A program made the translations under genes and the position numbers. From positions 1 through 8,113 of the forward strand of contig JAQVPT010000158.1 of the NCBI GenBank assembly GCA_028701945.1: a stretch of 8,113 nucleotides of DNA, written 5' to 3'. Numbering within the stretch: position 1 is the first letter of the stretch; each line of letters opens with the position of its first letter. The stretch comes from Bacteroidales bacterium (GTDB lineage: Bacteria; Bacteroidota; Bacteroidia; Bacteroidales; ML635J-15). Shown piece by piece: positions 1-5,650 of this stretch. The notes under the pieces are model-generated. The model was not told the origin of the DNA, made no database searches, and saw nothing but the letters and a program-made list of their open reading frames with translations.

Positions 1-221
1 TCACCTAGAAAACTTGTTTTATCAAGTCCAAAGTCTGTTGCACGATGTGTTACAAACATATCTAATTCTTCAAAACTACCTTCGTCGAGTAATATATCTA
101 TTCTCTCTCGGGCAGTTAATTTTCCTTTAGCATGTTGTGCATCAATTCGCTTTTCTCCTCCACCCAAACGAGCTTCAGCACGCATCTCAACAAGTTTTTT
201 AATTTTTTCTTCGATTGCCAT
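1..221 (-). CDS. mmdA: Acyl-CoA carboxylase carboxyltransferase (beta) subunit, methylmalonyl-CoA decarboxylase/propionyl-CoA carboxylase type; N-terminal part
   Basis: Only the first 73 residues are in the window; the gene continues past the left edge (the family is usually a little over 500 residues). The protein starts MAIEEKIKKLVEMRAEARLGG and continues with the conserved N-terminal segment around GKLTARERIDILLDEGSFEE and then FVTHRATDFGL, which is characteristic of the biotin-dependent carboxyltransferase beta family. These subunits move a carboxyl group between carboxybiotin and propionyl-CoA or methylmalonyl-CoA in the cytoplasm, or at the membrane in sodium-pumping decarboxylases. The start follows mce by 41 nt on the same strand, so the two are probably cotranscribed, and that pairing favours a methylmalonyl-CoA/propionyl-CoA substrate over acetyl-CoA. 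Whether it is the decarboxylase (mmdA) or the carboxylase (pccB) cannot be decided from the N-terminus; downstream biotin-carrier and membrane decarboxylase genes would settle it. Confidence 0.9.
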   Translation of the reverse strand, partial: MAIEEKIKKLVEMRAEARLGGGEKRIDAQHAKGKLTARERIDILLDEGSFEELDMFVTHRATDFGLDKTSFLG

Positions 222-262
222 TTTAAGATTGTTCTAATATTATTTACATCAAGTTAATGAAA

Positions 263-673
263 CTATTTATTTTTATCCTCACATAATTCGGTTAAAACTC
301 CAAATGTCGATTTTGGATGAAGAAAAGCAATATCCAACCCTTCAGCTCCTCTACGCGGTGCTTGGTCAATTAACCTTATTCCATCTTTTTCGAGTGATTG
401 CAAAGCATTTTCGATACCATCTACTGCAAATGCGATATGATGAATACCCTCACCTTTTTTCTCAATAAACTTACCAATAGGACCTTCAGGATCTGTTGAC
501 TCCAAAAGTTCTATTTTTGTTTGTCCTATTTTAAAAAAAGCAGTTTTAACTTTTTGGTCAGCTACCTCTTCGACAGAATAACATTTTAAACCTAATACGT
601 CTTCGTAATATTTCCTTGCCTCGTCTATTGACCTAACGGCAATTCCAATGTGTTCGATATGAGTCAAATTCAT
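263..673 (-). CDS. mce: Methylmalonyl-CoA epimerase
   Basis: A 136-residue single-module protein of the vicinal-oxygen-chelate (glyoxalase/VOC) fold, the normal length for this enzyme. It interconverts (R)- and (S)-methylmalonyl-CoA, linking methylmalonyl-CoA mutase to propionyl-CoA/succinate metabolism in the cytoplasm. Two beta-alpha-beta-beta-beta units are visible: residues 5-60 (IEHIGIAVRSIDEARKYYE, then IELLE) and residues 76-130 (GIHHIAFAVDGIENAL, then FGVLTEL). By comparison with the Propionibacterium enzyme, the metal ligands are likely His8, Glu55 (the family position that can be Gln), His79 and Glu129. The segment HPKSTFGVLTEL near the C-terminus is typical of the family. It sits upstream of the carboxyltransferase gene on the same strand, consistent with a propionate/methylmalonyl-CoA operon. 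The start gives a conventional family N-terminus, and a Bacteroidota-type promoter lies just upstream. Confidence 0.95.
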   Translation of the reverse strand: MNLTHIEHIGIAVRSIDEARKYYEDVLGLKCYSVEEVADQKVKTAFFKIGQTKIELLESTDPEGPIGKFIEKKGEGIHHIAFAVDGIENALQSLEKDGIRLIDQAPRRGAEGLDIAFLHPKSTFGVLTELCEDKNK

Positions 674-700
674 TATGTAAATTTATTTATTCAAGAATTG

Positions 701-731
701 CAAATATATAAAAAGCCTTTTAGATTATCAA
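701..731 (-). promoter_or_regulatory. Candidate Bacteroidota-type promoter for mce-mmdA
   Basis: On the minus strand TATATTTG (708 to 701) matches the -7 consensus TAnnTTTG fully. ATTG (732 to 729) lies 20 nt upstream as a plausible TTTG-like -33 element. The start of mce is 27 nt downstream, giving a predicted leader of roughly 20-25 nt. It is a sequence match only; in such AT-rich DNA chance matches are possible. Confidence 0.5.
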
Positions 732-761
732 TTAATTTAAATCAATAATTTTATTGTTTTA

Positions 762-792
762 TTTGATATAAAAAAGTTTTTACTTAGCTTAG
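762..792 (+). promoter_or_regulatory. Candidate promoter for the ECF sigma factor unit
   Basis: TTTG at 762-765 is followed after 19 nt by TAGCTTAG at 785-792, which matches TAnnTTTG at all but one fixed position. This predicts a leader of about 50 nt before the ATG at 845. A near-palindrome, CAATAATTTTATTG at 743-756, lies immediately upstream of the -33 element. If the sigma factor activates its own gene, a different non-housekeeping motif should be present; none can be defined from a single sequence. Confidence 0.35.
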
Positions 793-844
793 TGAAAAAA
801 TTGTATAATAGAGACAACTAATTATTAAATGTTTCGTCATCAAA

Positions 845-1438
845 ATGAAAACTGAAAATATGGACCTAAGTAACCAGGACACAGTAAAGATGATTGTAGA
901 GGGATGTATCAGAGGCGACAGAGACAGTCAACAACTTCTTTACAAAGCTACTTACGGTAAAATGCTGGGGACGTGCATGAGATACGCTTCAAACACAGAT
1001 GAAGCTAAAGATTTTTTACACGATGGGTTCATAAAGGTCTTTGAAAAAATTAAATACTTTAAGCACACAGGTTCTTTTGAAGGATGGATTAGAAGAATTA
1101 TTGTCAATAATACAATTGATAGCATTAGAAAAAAGAATAGGATGTATTTTAACACAGGAGACGACTATTCTTTATTAAATATTACTGATGACAATACAAA
1201 AGAAACAGAAGATTTAAACAAAATTACCCTGAGTGCTGCAAGGCTGATTGAATTGATACAGGATTTAACTCCAGCATATCGAACAGTGTTTAACCTATAT
1301 ATTATAGAAGATTACTCACATAAAGAGATTGCCGCAATGTTAAGCATCAGTATTGGAACATCAAAATCAAACCTTGCAAAAGCAAAAATAAATTTAAGAA
1401 AATTATATATAGACAAATACGGAGAAATCGATGAATAA
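845..1438 (+). CDS. RNA polymerase ECF-type sigma-70 family factor
   Basis: A 197-residue protein with the two-domain ECF layout. Sigma region 2 spans about residues 28-98. It includes the region 2.2-like core-binding helix DFLHDGFIKVFEKI (56-69) and the promoter-melting segment ending in FEGWIRRIIVNNTIDSIRKK. An acidic linker (about 103-127) follows. Sigma region 4 spans about 135-187, with the helix-turn-helix around YSHKEIAAMLSISIGTSKSN that reads the -35 region. ECF factors direct RNA polymerase to a small regulon and are normally held by a cognate anti-sigma factor. The stop overlaps the start of the next gene by 8 nt (ATGAATAA), so the two are translationally coupled and the downstream membrane protein is the natural candidate regulator. 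The ATG at 845 is used; an in-frame ATG at 860 is possible. Its regulon is unknown. Confidence 0.93.
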   Translation: MKTENMDLSNQDTVKMIVEGCIRGDRDSQQLLYKATYGKMLGTCMRYASNTDEAKDFLHDGFIKVFEKIKYFKHTGSFEGWIRRIIVNNTIDSIRKKNRMYFNTGDDYSLLNITDDNTKETEDLNKITLSAARLIELIQDLTPAYRTVFNLYIIEDYSHKEIAAMLSISIGTSKSNLAKAKINLRKLYIDKYGEIDE

Positions 1439-2693
1439 TTTAAAAAATATAAAAGAAATTCTTTCGAAATACGAAGTTGAATACAATCATAAGGATTGGA
1501 TTAAACTCGAAAAGGACATTCCTAAGTCAGGCATGAGTGGATTATTAAAAACCATACTTGTAGCATCAACAGTAATTATTGCTGTTAGTGCTGCTATTTT
1601 TATTATTAATGGTATCAATAAGGAAACAACAAACCAAACTAAATCGGCTAACAATACAACCTCAACCGTTGTAATTGAAAACAATAATGATGATATTTAC
1701 AAAGAAGATATCACAGAAAATGATAATAATATTGTCGAAGTCGAAAATAAAATAATAGAAACAGATAAAAGTTTTATTCAACAATCGACAAATAGTACTA
1801 CAGAAAAGCAAACATCAAAAACTGTTGCTGATAACCATAATAATAATAACACACAAACTCCAATCATTAAAGATAATAATCCTAAAGACACAAAGACAAC
1901 TGAACCACAAGTAGAAAGCACAAGTCCGGATATTTCTAAAACAGAGTTTTATTACGAGTTATCAGAAAATTGCACTCCAGCAACAATAAAGTTTAAGGCT
2001 AAAAACGTACCTGAAAACTGTTCAATATTATGGAATACAGGGGACAATTATAGAATAACAGAAAATGAGACAGAATATACATACACGAATGATGGAATTT
2101 TTTACCCTGAAGTAAGTATAATTTATAACAATTTTGTATTGAAAAACGAGAAACTCAATGTTATTGAGCTAAATAATCCCACTAAAATAAAAATTAATTT
2201 TACTAAGTCAGAAAATTTACATTACTTTACTTGCGATAATGAAGAAGGTTTGGATTTACTCTGGAGTATTGAAAACAAAGAATTTAGAGAACGTGAAGTA
2301 AGATATGAGTTCAACAAATCTGCAGATTATATAATAAGATTGGATGTGGTTAATCAATATGGATGTAAAACAAGGGCTGAAGAAACTATTAAAATTCTAA
2401 TTGAACATGTATTTTATTTACCAAATGCGTTTACGCCAAATACTAACGGAATCAATTCGGAATTTGGGCCTATTGGTGAAAACATGAACTTTAAGAGTTA
2501 TCAATTGCTAATAGTCGATAGTACTGGTAAAACAGTCTTTAATTCTAATGATGTTGATTACAAATGGAACGGAAAAATGAACAATGTTGGCGAAAATTCA
2601 AAACCAGGTTTTTACCTTTGGGAAATAAAAACCTTAGATGAATTTGGTAATATGCAAACTAAAAAAGGAAGAGTAAATCTAATTTGGCAGTAA
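1431..2693 (+). CDS. One-pass membrane protein with anti-sigma-like position, PKD-like modules and a type IX 'type B' C-terminal domain
   Basis: A 420-residue mosaic. Residues 1-37 form a short lysine-rich cytoplasmic segment containing DWIKLEKDI, which resembles the W-x-x-(L/I) helix often seen at the N-terminus of Bacteroidota anti-sigma proteins. Residues 38-60 are one hydrophobic membrane span with no signal-peptidase site apparent after it. Residues 61-170 are a low-complexity Asn/Thr/Glu/Lys stalk. Residues 171-246 and 250-322 look like two PKD/Ig-like beta modules, each with two cysteines (181/197 and 268/312) and a WNTGDN- or LLWSIENK-type motif. Residues 326-420 match the gliding-associated/type B sorting domain: FYLPNAFTPNTNG, then a W-N-G turn at 379-381 and GFYLWEIKTLDEFG. 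Its start overlaps the sigma gene. I infer a membrane anti-sigma factor whose periplasmic sensor was built from surface-protein modules; an alternative is a T9SS cargo with an unusually long, uncleaved N-terminus. Domain calls for the PKD modules are by pattern only. Confidence 0.8.
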   Translation: MNNLKNIKEILSKYEVEYNHKDWIKLEKDIPKSGMSGLLKTILVASTVIIAVSAAIFIINGINKETTNQTKSANNTTSTVVIENNNDDIYKEDITENDNNIVEVENKIIETDKSFIQQSTNSTTEKQTSKTVADNHNNNNTQTPIIKDNNPKDTKTTEPQVESTSPDISKTEFYYELSENCTPATIKFKAKNVPENCSILWNTGDNYRITENETEYTYTNDGIFYPEVSIIYNNFVLKNEKLNVIELNNPTKIKINFTKSENLHYFTCDNEEGLDLLWSIENKEFREREVRYEFNKSADYIIRLDVVNQYGCKTRAEETIKILIEHVFYLPNAFTPNTNGINSEFGPIGENMNFKSYQLLIVDSTGKTVFNSNDVDYKWNGKMNNVGENSKPGFYLWEIKTLDEFGNMQTKKGRVNLIWQ

Positions 2694-2714
2694 GGAAGAC
2701 TTAATAAAAAGAAT

Positions 2715-3458
2715 ATGAAAAGAATAATGTGCGTTTTAATGATAAGCTTTATTTTCGCTCTTAGCATTTATGCACAAGATGGAAAATTAGAGTTTACAAG
2801 TAAAAATGCTTTTGAAGATGGCTATTTGATAACATTTGTTACCGATAAAATATCTGACGAAAACCAACCAAAGTTAGTTTTAAACGATTTACTTATAAAA
2901 AAAGGCATATATGATGTAAAATATGCCTTGACAGCAGATGAAAATGTGGAATTTCAAATTTATACTGACGATAAAATAAGTGCGGCTGAAGTTCGTGAAG
3001 TTCTTTTGAAAAATGGATTAGATTTTAATTTTAGTACCGTTAGCGTTGATGGAATAATAACAAACAAAAGCACTTTTGGCACCTCAGAAGATGAATTTCC
3101 TGTTCTACGACCGGCTTATAGTCAGGACGGTTATATAGACACTACATTAACAGCAATGGAGAGCATTCCCGATTACAGAATTTACTTTCCAACAGCAATT
3201 AATTTACGTAGCCTGGGAAATGACGAATTCTACCCTATAGGCGTTGGCGTTGACGAAGAAGCCTATCAGATGACCATTTACAGTCGCTGGGGTGAAATAA
3301 TATTTACGACCAAAAACTGGAACACTCATTGGAAAGGTCGCTATGATTTTGATAAAGGTGATTACGTCCCACAAGGAGTTTACAATTATGTTGTAACATT
3401 AAGAGATATAAATGCTAAAAGTCATACCCATACAGGTACTGTAACGGTATTCAAATAG
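2715..3458 (+). CDS. Secreted protein with HMA-like fold and type IX 'type B' C-terminal sorting domain
   Basis: A 247-residue exported protein. Residues 1-20 are a Sec signal peptide (KR, hydrophobic core, likely cleavage SIYA-QDG). Residues about 37-112 follow a beta-alpha-beta-beta-alpha-beta order (strand ITFVTDKI, helix PKLVLNDLLIKKG, strands YDVKYALTAD and NVEFQIYTDD, helix ISAAEVREVLLKNG, strand FNFSTVSVDG). This resembles the ferredoxin-like heavy-metal-associated fold but has no CxxC, so metal binding is not supported. After a linker, residues about 153-247 form a gliding-associated/type B domain: YQMTIYSRWGEIIFTT, W206-K-G, and VPQGVYNYVVTLRD, ending GTVTVFK at the terminus. This domain targets proteins through the type IX system to the cell surface. 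It lies 21 nt after the membrane protein gene on the same strand, so it is probably cotranscribed with the sigma factor. I do not recognise a named family; function is unknown. Confidence 0.8.
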   Translation: MKRIMCVLMISFIFALSIYAQDGKLEFTSKNAFEDGYLITFVTDKISDENQPKLVLNDLLIKKGIYDVKYALTADENVEFQIYTDDKISAAEVREVLLKNGLDFNFSTVSVDGIITNKSTFGTSEDEFPVLRPAYSQDGYIDTTLTAMESIPDYRIYFPTAINLRSLGNDEFYPIGVGVDEEAYQMTIYSRWGEIIFTTKNWNTHWKGRYDFDKGDYVPQGVYNYVVTLRDINAKSHTHTGTVTVFK

Positions 3459-3481
3459 GATAAAAGACAATTATAGGCTAT

Positions 3482-3500
3482 TAAAAGGGAACCTCTTTTA
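3482..3500. terminator. Candidate bidirectional terminator hairpin between converging units
   Basis: The segment TAAAAGGGAACCTCTTTTA forms an 8-bp stem (six Watson-Crick A/T and G/C pairs, a G-T pair, then G-C) with a 3-nt loop. On the plus strand the 3' arm is T-rich (CTTTTATTTA), and on the minus strand the arm reads CCCTTTTAATA. It lies 24 nt after the secreted-protein gene and overlaps the stop codon of pabC (3498-3500), so it could end both transcripts. The stem is short and AT-rich, so this is tentative. Confidence 0.4.
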
Positions 3501-4094
3501 TTTAATGTTTGAAACAGGATACGTTTCAAATAAATCTTCACCTCGCATTGCATTAAATATCACAAAAATTTCATATAATTTTATATCCTCCCATCGTATT
3601 TTTTTTGCAATAATCCGACCCTCAGCAATTAATCTATTACGGCAAGTACCTTCGAGTAAAGGAGCTTCTGGTGTAATCCAATTATATCCATCAAAAAAAG
3701 CTATATTAGCAAAACTGGTGTCCGTAACCAATCCATCTTTAACAATTAAAATATCATCACAGTCAGCTTTCAATTTTCTTAAATCCTCAATTCTAGTTCT
3801 ATCAGAATATTTATAAGAATAGTCAATATCATCACAGAAAATAAGTTTCAATGATTTAATTTCTAAAGGACGGTATTTTTCAAAATAAAATGATGAATGT
3901 TTATCATCATAAATAAATTTGCACTTAGAAACACCTTTAGAATAAAGCTCTGGAACATAAATTAACGCAGCCAAATTAAATAAAGACTGAACTTTATAAT
4001 TACCCATAGAAGTCTTGTCAATCCTTTTTTGATGAGATTCAAGATTTTGAGGTATCCCATCCTGTATTTTTATGGTTTCAAAGAAACGGCACAT
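3498..4094 (-). CDS. pabC: Aminodeoxychorismate lyase-like class IV aminotransferase-fold enzyme
   Basis: A 198-residue protein of the PLP-dependent class IV (BCAT/PabC) fold, in the short form. PabC releases pyruvate from 4-amino-4-deoxychorismate to give p-aminobenzoate for folate. The N-terminus MCRFFETIKIQDG and the motif SHQKRI are typical. The likely PLP lysine is Lys95 in SYKYSDR, matching the K-x-x-(N/D)-R pattern around the catalytic lysine of E. coli PabC. CDDILIVKDGLVTDTSFANI (112-131) and PEAPLLEGTCRNRLI form the cofactor-binding half. I placed the start at ATG 4094 because the family N-terminus begins there; an upstream in-frame ATG at 4136 would add 14 non-conserved residues. 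The gene overlaps the end of pabB by 17 nt, implying coupled translation, and that context decides PabC over a branched-chain or D-amino-acid aminotransferase. Confidence 0.87.
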   Translation of the reverse strand: MCRFFETIKIQDGIPQNLESHQKRIDKTSMGNYKVQSLFNLAALIYVPELYSKGVSKCKFIYDDKHSSFYFEKYRPLEIKSLKLIFCDDIDYSYKYSDRTRIEDLRKLKADCDDILIVKDGLVTDTSFANIAFFDGYNWITPEAPLLEGTCRNRLIAEGRIIAKKIRWEDIKLYEIFVIFNAMRGEDLFETYPVSNIK

Positions 4095-5052
4095 AAATTT
4101 TCTGTATAAGTTCTTCGTATTCGCTTTTAGCATCACTCATTGCAGTAATTCCACCTCCACTTTTATAAAACATCTTATCGCTTTCTTTTTCGATAAATCT
4201 AATACTAACCGCAGTATTAAAATTTTCCCCATCAAAATACCCAAAAACACCAGTATAGTATCCTCTTTCGTAGGTTTCCACCTCCTTAATTATTTTTACA
4301 GTTTTTTCTTTCGGAGCACCAGTAATAGAACCTGCAGGCAACAATTTAAAAAACATTTCACCAACATTTTCATAATAATTCTCTGGCAATTCTGTACTTA
4401 TAATAGAGCTTACTTGCAACAACTCGCCTCTGTTCGATATGATTTTATCAATATATCTGAATTTTTCAACTTGAGTATTCGCACCAATGATATTCAAATC
4501 ATTACGAATTAAATCAACAATTGTTGTGTGTTCGCCATATTCTTTAAGGCTTTCCATTATAACAGCCTCAGCATTAGTAATTTTCGCATCAATTGTACCT
4601 TTCATCGGAAAGGACTTTAGAATATTACCCTCCGTCTTAACAAAACTTTCGGGCGAAAACACTACAAATTTATCTTTATATAACAACTTGTACTTTGCCT
4701 TACTGTAATTAAAAATTTCAATTAGTTTTATATCTGTTATTATTTCTGTTTTAAAAGTAAGATTAATTAAAAACGTATCACCTCTACCAATATAATACTG
4801 TACTTTATCAAAAGCCTTTTCATAGTCGGAAAAAGGCACTGGCAAAATATCAAATCTATTAAAACTTGTCTGTCCTTCAAAATATTTAAAATTAGTAGTG
4901 CCTTCTATGTCAAAATAAATTCCTTGTTGAGCAGCAGCTTCAGGTGTTAAAACAAAGCCGTCATCTCCATTAAAATTAATTGCGAATACAAATTTTTGTC
5001 CTTTAACAGCAAAATCTGTTATCTTTTTACTTATTTCGCATTTGTTATTCAT
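4078..5052 (-). CDS. pabB: Aminodeoxychorismate synthase component I
   Basis: A 324-residue chorismate-binding enzyme. With PabA-supplied ammonia it converts chorismate to 4-amino-4-deoxychorismate in folate synthesis. The catalytic half is complete: PMKGTID (149-155), EHTTIVDLIRNDL (174-186), RGELLQVSS, LLPAGSITGAPKEKTVKIIK (237-256), GYYTGVFGY and the glycine stretch GGGI (299-302). Lys151 in PMKGT is the residue that separates PabB from anthranilate synthase TrpE, which normally has alanine at that place. Much of the N-terminal domain of the E. coli-type protein (about 450 residues) is missing, so this is the short form. pabC overlaps its 3' end and pabA starts 7 nt away in the opposite direction, which supports the assignment. 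An isochorismate-type function is unlikely given that context. Confidence 0.93.
   Translation of the reverse strand: MNNKCEISKKITDFAVKGQKFVFAINFNGDDGFVLTPEAAAQQGIYFDIEGTTNFKYFEGQTSFNRFDILPVPFSDYEKAFDKVQYYIGRGDTFLINLTFKTEIITDIKLIEIFNYSKAKYKLLYKDKFVVFSPESFVKTEGNILKSFPMKGTIDAKITNAEAVIMESLKEYGEHTTIVDLIRNDLNIIGANTQVEKFRYIDKIISNRGELLQVSSIISTELPENYYENVGEMFFKLLPAGSITGAPKEKTVKIIKEVETYERGYYTGVFGYFDGENFNTAVSIRFIEKESDKMFYKSGGGITAMSDAKSEYEELIQKIYVPFL
4995..5027 (+). promoter_or_regulatory. Weak candidate promoter for pabA inside pabB
   Basis: TTTG at 4995-4998 and TATCTTTT at 5020-5027, 21 nt apart, fit the TTTG / TAnnTTTG pattern with one mismatch (final T for G). The pair lies within the first codons of pabB on the opposite strand. 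A promoter must lie there or further upstream, because only 7 nt separate the two start codons. It is a pattern match in AT-rich sequence. Confidence 0.3.
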
Positions 5053-5059
5053 AAATATT

Positions 5060-5632
5060 ATGTTAAAAATACTATTACTTGATAATCACGACAGCTTTAC
5101 ATACAACATCGCTGCAATGTTTAACAATTACAGGAATGTAAAATTAAGTGTACAAATTCCTGAAAGTACAAATATTGACAAAATATCTGAATTTAATAAA
5201 ATTATTTTTTCCCCTGGTCCTGGTATCTCAACAGAAGTACCATTTATGAACGAAATTATAAAAACGTATCATAAAAGCCACTCTATTTTAGGAATATGTC
5301 TTGGTTATCAGGCAATTGCATTACATTTTGGAGGAAGTATCAGCCAACTTAATAATGTTAATCATGGCAAACAAAAAAAGCTAAGAATAATTGAACCAAA
5401 AAGTAAAATATATAGTGGAATACCTCAAAACTCAGAAATTGGCCTATATCACTCATGGGTACTAAACAAACATGATTTACCAGACTGCCTCAAAATTACA
5501 GGAGAATGTGAAGACGGGAATATAATGTCTATTGAGCATAAAAATTATCCCTTATATGGATTGCAATTCCACCCCGAATCATTTGTAACAAAATATGGGA
5601 AAACTATAATAGATAATTGGCTTATGTTATAA
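5060..5632 (+). CDS. pabA: Aminodeoxychorismate synthase glutamine amidotransferase subunit (PabA/TrpG family)
   Basis: A 190-residue class I glutamine amidotransferase, the usual single-domain length. It hydrolyses glutamine and passes ammonia to the chorismate-binding partner. The N-terminus MLKILLLDNHDSFTYN is diagnostic. FSPGPG (50-55) forms the oxyanion loop, the nucleophile is Cys80 in GICLGYQ, VNHGK follows around residue 102, and QFHPES (169-174) gives His171 and Glu173 of the catalytic triad. I place the start at ATG 5060, which matches the family; an in-frame TTG at 5042 would lie inside pabB and add six unconserved residues. PabA and TrpG cannot be told apart by sequence alone and many bacteria share one protein for both jobs; its position head-to-head with pabB-pabC favours the p-aminobenzoate role. 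Confidence 0.92.
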   Translation: MLKILLLDNHDSFTYNIAAMFNNYRNVKLSVQIPESTNIDKISEFNKIIFSPGPGISTEVPFMNEIIKTYHKSHSILGICLGYQAIALHFGGSISQLNNVNHGKQKKLRIIEPKSKIYSGIPQNSEIGLYHSWVLNKHDLPDCLKITGECEDGNIMSIEHKNYPLYGLQFHPESFVTKYGKTIIDNWLML

Positions 5633-5650
5633 TCCTTTCCTCTCAACCAA

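Noticed and set aside
804..809. TATAAT box upstream of the sigma gene, as in an E. coli-type -10 element.
   Set aside because: No TTGACA-like element lies 16-18 nt upstream, and Bacteroidota primary sigma factors use TAnnTTTG; TATAAT is expected by chance in DNA this AT-rich.
952..1155. Minus-strand open frame of 67 codons inside the sigma gene.
   Set aside because: It lies wholly opposite a well-supported gene and shows no recognisable domain; it is a shadow frame.
1831..1850. AAT-rich run that might be a microsatellite repeat.
   Set aside because: It is only a few imperfect units encoding Asn residues in the stalk; too short to list as a repeat element.
3505..3816. Plus-strand open frame of 103 codons opposite pabC, and similar frames opposite pabB (4072-4512, 4487-4708).
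   Set aside because: pabC and pabB have full family motifs in the other strand; these frames lack known features.
4095..4136. Upstream in-frame ATG for pabC adding 14 residues.
   Set aside because: The extra residues are deep in pabB and not like the family; the conserved N-terminus starts at 4094.
4078..5052. Calling the chorismate-binding gene trpE (anthranilate synthase).
   Set aside because: Lysine in PMKGT is the PabB-type residue, and pabC overlaps the gene; no other tryptophan gene is nearby.
5042..5059. TTG start for pabA adding six residues.
   Set aside because: The family N-terminus begins at ATG 5060, and the TTG lies inside pabB.
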